The notes below the pieces were generated by a model that worked only from the letters and a program-made list of their open reading frames with translations, did not search any database and was not told where the DNA came from. The translations under genes were made by a program, and so were the position numbers. Below are positions 46,797 through 54,474 of a DNA stretch of 64,000 nt, in pieces. Numbering within the stretch: position 1 is the stretch's first letter; every line of letters begins with the position of its first letter. The stretch is from Pseudomonas parasichuanensis (lineage in GTDB: Bacteria > Pseudomonadota > Gammaproteobacteria > Pseudomonadales > Pseudomonadaceae), in the NCBI RefSeq assembly GCF_021601385.1, contig NZ_BQHO01000002.1:62001-126000 (forward strand), written 5' to 3'.

Positions 46797-47279
46797 TCAG
46801 GCCAACGCTTTCTCGATCGCCTGCACCACGGTTGGATCGTCCGGCGCGGTACGCGGCGCGAATCGCGCCAGCACGCGACCATCCTTACCCACCAGGAACT
46901 TCTCGAAATTCCAGGTGATATCGCCAGGAAACTCGGCACCTTCACCGGCCAGCAACCGGTACAGCGCATGACGCTCCGAGCCGTTGACATCGAGCTTTTC
47001 GCTCAACGGGAAGCTCACGCCATAGTTGCGCCTGCAGAACGCCTGGATTTCATCCGCGCTGCCAGGCTCCTGGCCGGCAAACTGGTTGCACGGCAGCCCC
47101 AGCACGTTGAACCCCTTGCCTTTGAACTGCTGCTGGAGTTTCTCCAGCGACGCGTATTGCGGGGTAAGGCCACACTTGGAGGCGACATTGACCACCAGCA
47201 CCACCTGGCCCTTGAACGGTGCAAGGGGCAGGTCCTCGCCGTTCAGCGCCTTCAACGTCAGGTCGTGAAATACACTCAT
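46797..47279 (-). CDS. Glutathione peroxidase-family thiol peroxidase
   Basis: 160 residues with the catalytic Cys36 (NVASKCGLTPQY), Gln66 in GLPCNQFAGQEPG and Trp123-Asn124 in ITWNFEKFLV. It is a BtuE/Gpx-like enzyme that reduces hydroperoxides, probably with thioredoxin, since a cysteine is present at residue 82 (AFCRR). AGGGG about 7 bases before ATG 47279. Single gene; a hairpin at 46769-46789 lies past its 3' end. Confidence 0.93.
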   Translation of the reverse strand: MSVFHDLTLKALNGEDLPLAPFKGQVVLVVNVASKCGLTPQYASLEKLQQQFKGKGFNVLGLPCNQFAGQEPGSADEIQAFCRRNYGVSFPLSEKLDVNGSERHALYRLLAGEGAEFPGDITWNFEKFLVGKDGRVLARFAPRTAPDDPTVVQAIEKALA

Positions 47280-47419
47280 GTTGATTCCCCTCTCAGGTTC
47301 CCGGTTGTCGCTGGGGCGAATCGCGCCCACTAAAAAGGCGCGCAGCCAAACCGTCCACTCCCTTAAGGATGTCCGGCTTGCCCGAGCGCCTGGCGACTTT
47401 CTGAGCTTAGCGCAGAAAA

Positions 47420-47905
47420 TCAGTGGTGATGGCCACCTTCACCGTGGATGTGGCGGTGAGCGATTTCTTCTTCGCTGGCGTCGCGCACATCAACAACCTT
47501 GACCTTGAAGTTCAGGCGCTGGCCGGCCAGCGGGTGGTTGCCGTCGACAGTCACGTCGTCGCCGTCGATGTCGCGGATGGTGACGATCTGCATCTGGCCG
47601 TCCGGCGCCGAAGCGTGGAACTGCATGCCGACTTCCAGTTGGTCGACGCCTTCGAACATCTTGCTGCTCAGGGTGCTGACCAGTTCGGCCGAGTATTCGC
47701 CGTAGGCTTCTTCGGGTTCGATGGCAACGGTCAGCTCGTCACCGGCCTGCTTGCCTTCCAGGGCTTTTTCCAGGCCCGGGATGATGTTGCCGGCACCGTG
47801 CAGGTAAACCAGCGGCGCACCGCCGGCGGAGCTGTCGATGACCTCACCAGCGTCGTTGGTGAGGGTATAGTCGATGGAGACAGCCTTGTTGGCGGCGATC
47901 AGCAT
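47420..47905 (-). CDS. slyD: FKBP-type peptidyl-prolyl isomerase SlyD
   Basis: 161 residues: FKBP core with inserted flap (YTLTNDAGEVIDSSAGGAPLVYLHGAGNIIPGLEKALEGKQAGDE) and metal-binding tail ending HRHIHGEGGHHH, which is shorter than the enteric one. Acts as isomerase/chaperone and nickel binder in the cytoplasm. Start 47905 (MLIAANKAVSIDY) chosen by family; AAGG lies about 12 bases ahead. Divergent from the DUF3565 gene, with only 73 bases between. Confidence 0.93.
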   Translation of the reverse strand: MLIAANKAVSIDYTLTNDAGEVIDSSAGGAPLVYLHGAGNIIPGLEKALEGKQAGDELTVAIEPEEAYGEYSAELVSTLSSKMFEGVDQLEVGMQFHASAPDGQMQIVTIRDIDGDDVTVDGNHPLAGQRLNFKVKVVDVRDASEEEIAHRHIHGEGGHHH

Positions 47906-47978
47906 GGGGCAGGACCTTTTGCAAAAGAATGTAGAGCGGGGAAGTGTAACCAAGGCATCGTCCGATTGCGAACCGACC

Positions 47979-48206
47979 ATGGACGAAGGGAGGCCCGTCA
48001 GTCTGATCACCGGCTTCCATCAGGACGAGGAAGACCACTGGGTGGTAGAGCTGTCCTGCGGCCACACCCAGCATCTGCGCCACCAGCCGCCCTGGCAGGC
48101 CAGGCCCTGGGTGCTCGACCCGGTTGAGCGCGAGCGCCGTATCGGCCAGGTATTCCACTGCGGCTGGTGCGCCCAGGGTGCGGTTAGCGATACCCTTGGC
48201 CGTTGA
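47979..48206 (+). CDS. DUF3565 family small protein
   Basis: 75 residues with the family pattern ITGFHQDEEDHWVVELSCGHTQHLRHQPPWQARPWV and a second cysteine pair FHCGWC, suggesting a small zinc-binding fold with His residues. Function unknown. The ATG at 47979 lacks a good ribosome site. It precedes pta in the same direction by 32 bases and may be co-transcribed with it. Confidence 0.82.
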   Translation: MDEGRPVSLITGFHQDEEDHWVVELSCGHTQHLRHQPPWQARPWVLDPVERERRIGQVFHCGWCAQGAVSDTLGR

Positions 48207-48238
48207 TTTCCTTGCACCGCTTATTTCGAGAAGCACGC

Positions 48239-50329
48239 ATGCAGACATTTTTCATTGCGCCGACCGACTTCGGTGTCGGCCTCACCTCCATCAGCCTGGG
48301 CCTGATCCGTACCCTGGAACGCGCCGGGCTCAAGGTCGGCTTCTTCAAGCCGATCGCCCAGCCGCACCCCGGCGATACGGGTCCTGAGCGCTCCAGCGAG
48401 CTGGTTGCCCGCACCCATGGCATCAAGCCGCCCCTGCCCCTGAGCCTTGGCCATGTGGAGCGCATGCTGGGTGACGGCCAGCTGGACGAACTGCTCGAAG
48501 AGATCATTCGCCTGTACCAGCAAGCGTGCGTGGGCAAGGACGTGGTGGTAGTCGAAGGCATGGTGCCGACCCGTCATGCCAGCTATGCGGCCCGGGTCAA
48601 CCTGCACCTGGCCAAGAGCCTGGATGCCGAGGTGATCCTGGTGTCGGCGCCCGAGAACGAGGTGCTCAGCGAGCTGTCCGGGCGCGTCGAACTGCAGGCC
48701 CAGCTGTACGGTGGCCCGCGTGACCCGAAGGTGCTCGGGGTGATCCTCAACAAGGTACGCACCGACGAAAGCATGGCCGACTTCGCCACGCGCCTGCGCG
48801 AGCACTCGCCGCTGCTGCGTGGCAACGACTTCCGCCTGCTTGGCTGCATCCCCTACCAGCCCGATCTCAATGCACCGCGCACCCGTGACGTTGCCGAGCT
48901 GCTGGGCGCCCAGGTGCTCAATGCCGGTGACTACGACCAGCGGCGCATGAACAAGATCATCATCTGCGCCCGCACCGTGGCCAACACCGTACCGCTTCTG
49001 ACCTCGGGCACCCTGGTGGTGACGCCGGGGGATCGCGACGACATCATCCTCGCCGTGAGCCTGGCAGCCATCAATGGCGTGCCCCTGGCCGGCCTGCTGC
49101 TGACCAGCGACAGCAAGCCCGACCCGCGCATCCTTGAACTGTGCCGCGGCGCACTGCAGGCCGGCCTGCCGATCCTGTCGGTCAGTACGGGCTCCTATGA
49201 CACCGCCAACCAGCTCAACTCGCTGAACCGCGAAATCCCGGTGGACGACCGCGAACGCGCCGAGTTCATCACCGACTTCGTCGCCAGCCAGCTCGATGCC
49301 GCCTGGCTGCACCAGCGCTGCGGCACGCCGCGCGAGCTGCGCCTGTCACCGGCGGTATTCCGCTACCAGCTGATTCAGCGCGCCCAGCAGGCCAACAAGC
49401 GCATCGTCCTGCCCGAAGGCGCCGAGCCCTTGCTGGTGCAGGCCGCCGCCCTGTGCCAGGCCCGCGGTATCGCCCGCTGTGTGCTGCTGGCCAAGCCCGA
49501 AGCGGTGCAAGCGGTGGCGCGTGCCCAGGGCATCACCCTGCCGCCCGACCTGGAAGTGCTCGACCCCGACCTGATCCGTGGCCGCTACGTCGAACCGATG
49601 GTCGATTTGCGCAAGAGCAAGAACCTCAACGCGCCAATGGCCGAGCAGCAACTGGAAGACCCGGTGGTGATCGCGACCATGATGCTGGCCCTGGGTGAGG
49701 TCGATGGCCTGGTCTCGGGCCTGGTGCATTCGACTGCCAACACCATCCGCCCGGCCTTGCAGCTGATCAAGACCGCGCCGGGCGCAAGCCTGGTGTCGTC
49801 GGTGTTCTTCATGCTGTTCCCGGACCAAGTGCTGGTGTATGGCGACTGCGTGATGAACCCGCACCCCAGCGCCGCCGAGCTGGCCGAGATTGCCCGGCAG
49901 AGCGCCGAGTCGGCCGAGTCGTTCGGTATCGCGCCGCGGGTGGCGATGCTCAGCTACTCCAGCGATTCGGCCGCCAGTGACGAGGAAGTGGAAAAAGTTC
50001 GCGAAGCCACGCGGCTGGCACAGCAGGCCGAGCACGACCTGCTGATCGACGGCCCGCTGCAGTATGACGCCGCCGCCAACCCCGAGATCGCCCGCCAGCT
50101 CGCCCCCGCAAGCCCGGTGGCGGGGCGCGCCACGGTGTTCGTGTTCCCCGACCTGAACACCGGCAACACCACCCATAAAGCGGTGCAGCGCAGTGCTGAT
50201 TGCGTGAGCCTCGGGCCGATGCTGCAAGGGCTGCGCAAGCCGGTCAACGACCTGCCGCGCGGGGCCCAGGTGGATGACATCGTGCACACCATCGCACTGA
50301 CGGCGATCCAGGCCAGTACCGTGCGCTGA
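48239..50329 (+). CDS. pta: Phosphate acetyltransferase
   Basis: Interconverts acetyl-CoA and acetyl phosphate. 696 residues, the long form. It has an N-terminal BioD-like domain ([26 protein letters not shown]), a central DRTGG domain (about 215-330) and a C-terminal catalytic PTA domain (about 370-690) with [43 protein letters not shown] and [18 protein letters not shown]. No acetate kinase gene (ackA) is adjacent. Confidence 0.96.
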   Translation: [696 protein letters not shown]

Positions 50330-50330
50330 A

Positions 50331-50356
50331 ACGAAAAGGGGCTGCAACGCAGCCCC
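50331..50356 (-). terminator. Terminator of the OmpA-like lipoprotein gene
   Basis: Stem GGGGCTGC/GCAGCCCC with a 3-base loop. On the minus strand it is followed by TTTTCGTTT. Confidence 0.75.
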
Positions 50357-50376
50357 AACAGCCCTCTGCCTGCGAC

Positions 50377-51096
50377 TTACGGATACTGCTGAACGGTACC
50401 CTGCTGGTCATACTGCTGGCCAGGGATCGGCTTCAAGTTGACTTCGACCCGACGGTTCTGTGCGCGACCGTTGGCGTCGGCATTGCTGGCAATCGGCTGG
50501 TCAGGGCCCATGCCACGCACCGTCACCCGCGATGCATCGACACCTTGCGAGGTCAGGTAGCTGCTGACGGCCTGGGCACGGCGCTGCGACAGGTCCATGT
50601 TGTGCTGGCGGCTGCCGGTGCTGTCGGTGAAACCGACCACTTCGATGGTGTTCTGGTTGAACTGCTTGAACGAACCGGCCAGGTTGTTCAGTGGCGAGTA
50701 GAAGCTTGGGGCGATATTCGCCGAGTCGGTGGCGAAGGTGATATTGCCCGGCATGATCAGCTTGATCTGGTCACCCTGGCGCTGCACCTCGACGCCAGTG
50801 TTGGCCATTTGTGCACGCAGCTCGGCTTCCTGCTTGTCGGCGTAGTAACCGTAGCCAGCGGCCGCGGCGCCCACGGCGGCGGCGCCGATCAACGCACCCT
50901 TGCCGCGGTTGTTGTGGTTGATGGCGGCACCGGCGACGGCGCCGGCCAGCGCGCCCAGGCCGCCGTATTTGGCGGTTTTGCTCATCCCTGTGGAGCCTTG
51001 CGCCTGGCCTTGGTTGTCGTACGGGTTGGGGCTGGCACAACCGGACATCAGGGCAGCGGCGGTAGCGACGATAATCAGACGACGCATGGTGAACAT
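50377..51096 (-). CDS. OmpA-like peptidoglycan-associated lipoprotein (glycine-zipper type)
   Basis: 239 residues. Lipoprotein signal with lipobox LMSGC; then a glycine-zipper region (about 48-90, GALAGAVAGAAINHNNRGKGALIGAAAVGAAAAG); then an OmpA/MotB domain (about 110-225) with GFTDSTGSRQHNMDLSQRRAQAVSSYL and NRRVEVNL. This is the YiaD-like plan of outer-membrane lipoproteins that bind peptidoglycan and influence envelope stability. AGGAG 8 bases before ATG 51096; the next Met (51087) is less well placed. Confidence 0.93.
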   Translation of the reverse strand: MFTMRRLIIVATAAALMSGCASPNPYDNQGQAQGSTGMSKTAKYGGLGALAGAVAGAAINHNNRGKGALIGAAAVGAAAAGYGYYADKQEAELRAQMANTGVEVQRQGDQIKLIMPGNITFATDSANIAPSFYSPLNNLAGSFKQFNQNTIEVVGFTDSTGSRQHNMDLSQRRAQAVSSYLTSQGVDASRVTVRGMGPDQPIASNADANGRAQNRRVEVNLKPIPGQQYDQQGTVQQYP

Positions 51097-51191
51097 GGAC
51101 AAGCTCCTACTGAAATTCAAAAGTGCGGCGGATCACTCACGGATCTGTGCCAGCCTTGGATTGCAGCAAAGGGGAAAAATTCCCTGCAACT

Positions 51192-51836
51192 TCAGGCACG
51201 CACGAACGGGTTTTCGCGCATCTCATCGCCAAGGCGGGTTTCCGGGCCATGGCCGGTCACCACGATGGCATCTTCATCGAGGCGGTACAGGCGCTCCTTG
51301 ATGGAACGAACGATAGTCCGCTGGTCACCACCCCACAAATCGGTGCGCCCGACTCCACGGCGGAACAGGGTGTCGCCGGCAATCAGCAGTTTCTGCTCGG
51401 CGAACCAGAAGCTCATGGAACCTGGGCTATGCCCTGGCGTGTGCAGGGCCACGCCACAGCCGCAGGCCAGTTCCTCGTCGTCGCTCAGCCAGCGGTCCGG
51501 TGCGGGCACGGGCGTATAAGGCATGCCGAACATCTGGCATTGCATCTCGAGGTTGTCCCACAACGGCTGGTCATCCTTGTGCAGGTGCAAGGTGGCGCCA
51601 GTGAGCTCCTTGAGCTTGCCCGAGGCGAGGAAGTGATCGAAGTGGGCGTGGGTGTGGATGATGCTCACCAGGGTCAGGCCATGGTGCTGCAGGCGGGCGA
51701 GGATCTTCTGCTCGTCACCGCCCGGGTCGACGACGATGGCTTTCCTGCTGACCGGGTCGCCGATCAGCGTGCAGTTGCACTGCAGGGGGCCAACGGGGAA
51801 GGTTTCGCGGATGAGCGCTACGGATGGTTTTTCCAT
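51192..51836 (-). CDS. Metallo-beta-lactamase-fold hydrolase (YcbL/GloB-like)
   Basis: 214 residues with the HxHxDH motif IIHTHAHFDHF, a further metal His in LHTPGHSPGS, the bridging Asp in IAGDTLFRRGVGRTDL and the final GHGPET. Best fit is the small glyoxalase II-like (YcbL) group of thioester hydrolases. ATG 51836 chosen by family length; no clear ribosome site. Confidence 0.9.
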   Translation of the reverse strand: MEKPSVALIRETFPVGPLQCNCTLIGDPVSRKAIVVDPGGDEQKILARLQHHGLTLVSIIHTHAHFDHFLASGKLKELTGATLHLHKDDQPLWDNLEMQCQMFGMPYTPVPAPDRWLSDDEELACGCGVALHTPGHSPGSMSFWFAEQKLLIAGDTLFRRGVGRTDLWGGDQRTIVRSIKERLYRLDEDAIVVTGHGPETRLGDEMRENPFVRA

Positions 51837-51855
51837 GACAAGACACTGCACACAA

Positions 51856-51963
51856 TTAATCGAAGAGGGTTTGAACACGGGCCAGCGCGTCCAGGATCAC
51901 GGCTTCAGGAGCGGATTCGATGCGTTTGGCACCCTTCGCTTCAAGGCCTGCCATACGCAGCAT
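51856..51963 (-). CDS. Possible tiny protein after the sensor kinase
   Basis: A 35-codon frame (MLRMAGLEAKGAKRIES...ARVQTLFD) with a protein-like composition that continues upstream without a start codon as GVDTHTLAV, reaching into the 3' end of the kinase gene in another frame. Either the true start is a non-standard codon, or a longer form arises by frameshift from the kinase. It could also be non-coding. Confidence 0.3.
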   Translation of the reverse strand: MLRMAGLEAKGAKRIESAPEAVILDALARVQTLFD

Positions 51964-52015
51964 CACAGCTAGCGTATGGGTATCGACGCCGCTCAGGGTA
52001 ACCGCAAACCGGCAC

Positions 52016-52708
52016 TCAGGGCAGATACAACCTGAACAACCCGCCCCCCAGCGCCCCGCCATTGGCGATCTCGATTCGCCCATGCACCCCATTGCGCTCA
52101 TGCAGTGCGGCAATGCGCGCGGCGAAGTACAAACCCAGCCCGGTACTGCCACTCTGCTGATCGATGCCCTGCACATAATCCTGCTGGCGCTCGAGCATGC
52201 GCTGTGGATAACCGGCGCCATCGTCGTTGACGCTGATCACCAGCTGCTCACCCTCTTCCTCGATGCTGATCAGCAGCGCATGGCCGGCATAGCGCATGGC
52301 GTTGGTCAGCACGTTGGCCACCACCGATGCCACCAGTTCACGGTCGAAGAAGCCCAACGGGCTCTGGGTCTCGATGCGCCAGGTGGCGAGGATGTCGCGA
52401 TGCTTGAGCACTTCCTCCTGCGCCGCCAGCTGGGCCTCGATGAAATCGTCCAGTTCGTGGTAGTCGGGGCAAACCGGGAGCTGGTTAACCCCCAGTTTGT
52501 ACAAGCCCAGCATCTGCACCAGCATGCCGTTGAGATGGCGGAATTCGTGTTCCATCACGCCCTGCTCGGCACCGCCACGCAGGGCCTCGGGCATCCGCGC
52601 CAGCCATTGGTTGTGCGCCTGTATCAACGCTGACAGCGAGTTCTTCAGGTCGTGCACGGTGGAGGCGATCACCATGGAGAAATCCAGCCCCTGGTTGTCC
52701 TGGTTCAT
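52016..52708 (-). CDS. Soluble sensor histidine kinase
   Basis: 230 residues, no membrane segment or input domain. Phospho-acceptor region STVHDLKNSLSALIQ near residue 20 and HATPase domain with NVLTNAMRYAG and G-box SGSTGLGLYFAARIAALH. The first gene of the pair, the TPR response regulator, overlaps it by ATGA, so the two are co-translated and very probably partners. With no sensory domain, its signal would come from another protein. Confidence 0.85.
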   Translation of the reverse strand: MNQDNQGLDFSMVIASTVHDLKNSLSALIQAHNQWLARMPEALRGGAEQGVMEHEFRHLNGMLVQMLGLYKLGVNQLPVCPDYHELDDFIEAQLAAQEEVLKHRDILATWRIETQSPLGFFDRELVASVVANVLTNAMRYAGHALLISIEEEGEQLVISVNDDGAGYPQRMLERQQDYVQGIDQQSGSTGLGLYFAARIAALHERNGVHGRIEIANGGALGGGLFRLYLP

Positions 52709-54312
52709 GCGCCAAAGACCCGAATGTGCAGTTTGCGGTAGCGATCGTAGCGGCTGTCACTGGCGGGGATGCCAGCCACACTGGTAAGACAGCTGCGACA
52801 CTCCTCCATCAATGCTGGCGGCGGTGTCTCACCGCCGATACGCAGCAGCGCCTGGGCCGTATTGAGGGCAATACTGATGTTCTTCGGCTGCAGCGACAGG
52901 GCCTTGCGGAACATGCCCAGCGCCTCGCTGAGCTGCCCGCCCTGGTAGCTGCGCACACCTTGACGGTTGAGGTCGACCGCCTCGGTCACTGCGCCGAGCA
53001 CCGTCGGGTCATCGGTGAGTTTGGCCACGCTCTGCATGACCTTGGGATCATCGCCGTAGGTTTCCACGCAGCCTTTGAGGATCGAGCTGCCCGCCGCATC
53101 CTGGCCCAGCTGCTGCAGCTGCTTGGCCACGGTCAGCGCCGCCTCGACCGAGAAGAACTGTTCCATCTTCTCCAACCGCTGCATCGCCTGCTCGGTGAGC
53201 TTGGCGGCGGTCTCTGCATCACCTGCCTGCTGCAGGCTGGCCGCCTTCATCAAGCGCGCCCGCACCTGCAGGCCCTGGTCCTCGACGTTTTCCTTGGCCA
53301 CTTCGCTGAGCACGCTGTTGATCTCGACCCGGGTGCGCGCGTCGAGGCCATTGCCGGCATTCTTGCTCATCAACGCCTGGGCCAGCCCCAGGTTGGTCTC
53401 GGCATTCTTGTAGCGCGAGCTCTGCCCTTGGCTGACCGCATGCCGGAACGCCTTGGAGGCGCCCTCGAAGTCGGCATTGTCCAACGCCAACTTGCCCAGC
53501 GCCGCTTGCCGGCGCACCGCCAGCGGCGACAGGCGCACCGCTTCTTCGAGCATGTGCTGGGCACGCCGGCTTTCACCCTGGGCCACCAACACCTCGGCCA
53601 TTCCGTCATACAGGCTGGGCATGATCGGGAAGGCCTTGAGCGCCTGTTCGTAGACGCCCTGCGCCTGGGCATACTGGCCGCGCTTGTGCAGCAGGCTGCC
53701 CAGCGCCGCGTAGACCCAAGGTTGCGGGCGGCTGGCGAGGATGCCCTTGAGGAACTTTTCCAGCTCGTCGAAGCGGTTGAGATCGCGCAGCGCATCGGCT
53801 CGATAGCGCAGGCACAGCGGGGCAAAGCGTGGGTCCTGCTTGCACAGTTCGGCACAGGCCGTCATCACTTCGGCCGGGCGGCCGCGGTCAAGGGCCTGGA
53901 GAATCGGCTTGAGCAGGGTCTTGCGTTGAACCAGCTTTTCAAGACGCTGGGCCAGGCCGACACGGTTGAATGGCTTGGTCAGGTAAGCGTCAGGTTCGTG
54001 CTCGATGGCGCTCAGAACAATGGCCTGGCTGCTTTCAGCGGTGACCATGATGAATACGCATTCATGGCTGATCAGCTTGTCGAGCAGCAGGTCTTCAAGC
54101 ACCTGCTGGCCGTTCTTCTTGCCGTCGCCCAGGTGGAAGTCCTGCAACACGAAGTCATAGCGCTTCTGCCCGCACATGCGCAGCGCCTGCTCGCCACTGT
54201 CGGCGGTGTCCACGTCGCGTGCACCCAGTTCGCGCAGCATGGAGCGTGTCGACGTGCGAAAGTCCGTGAAGTCGTCGACGATCAGAAAGCTTTTTTGCCC
54301 GTACTGCAGCAT
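52705..54312 (-). CDS. Response regulator with long TPR output domain
   Basis: 535 residues. The receiver (about 1-130) has IVDDFTDFRTSTRSMLRELG and FVLQDFHLGDGKKNGQQVLED, where the phospho-Asp lies in QDFHLGDG, and the KPFNR lysine. The remaining 400 residues are TPR-like helical repeats (PWVYAALGSLLHKRGQYAQAQGVYEQAL, PSLYDGMAEVLVAQGESRRAQHMLEEAV). No DNA-binding or enzymatic domain, so output is probably protein-protein contact. Followed by its likely kinase (ATGA overlap). ATG 54312 by receiver start; ribosome site weak. Confidence 0.88.
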   Translation of the reverse strand: MLQYGQKSFLIVDDFTDFRTSTRSMLRELGARDVDTADSGEQALRMCGQKRYDFVLQDFHLGDGKKNGQQVLEDLLLDKLISHECVFIMVTAESSQAIVLSAIEHEPDAYLTKPFNRVGLAQRLEKLVQRKTLLKPILQALDRGRPAEVMTACAELCKQDPRFAPLCLRYRADALRDLNRFDELEKFLKGILASRPQPWVYAALGSLLHKRGQYAQAQGVYEQALKAFPIMPSLYDGMAEVLVAQGESRRAQHMLEEAVRLSPLAVRRQAALGKLALDNADFEGASKAFRHAVSQGQSSRYKNAETNLGLAQALMSKNAGNGLDARTRVEINSVLSEVAKENVEDQGLQVRARLMKAASLQQAGDAETAAKLTEQAMQRLEKMEQFFSVEAALTVAKQLQQLGQDAAGSSILKGCVETYGDDPKVMQSVAKLTDDPTVLGAVTEAVDLNRQGVRSYQGGQLSEALGMFRKALSLQPKNISIALNTAQALLRIGGETPPPALMEECRSCLTSVAGIPASDSRYDRYRKLHIRVFGA

Positions 54313-54474
54313 CAACACGACCTGTAAAGGGAAGGATTGGGGAGGAGGCGCGTGACAATGCATGGCGCCGAAATGGATATCGGCAGCTTTTGTTCAAAGA
54401 TGAGCCGGAAAGGCAACACGCCAACATAGCCAGTGGCCACTATGTTAACGGCCTGCGCGCACCTGGGCCAGCCG

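Noticed and set aside
50377-51096. Longer start at 51120 for the OmpA-like lipoprotein
   Set aside because: AGGAG is placed correctly for 51096, which also gives a normal-length lipoprotein signal.
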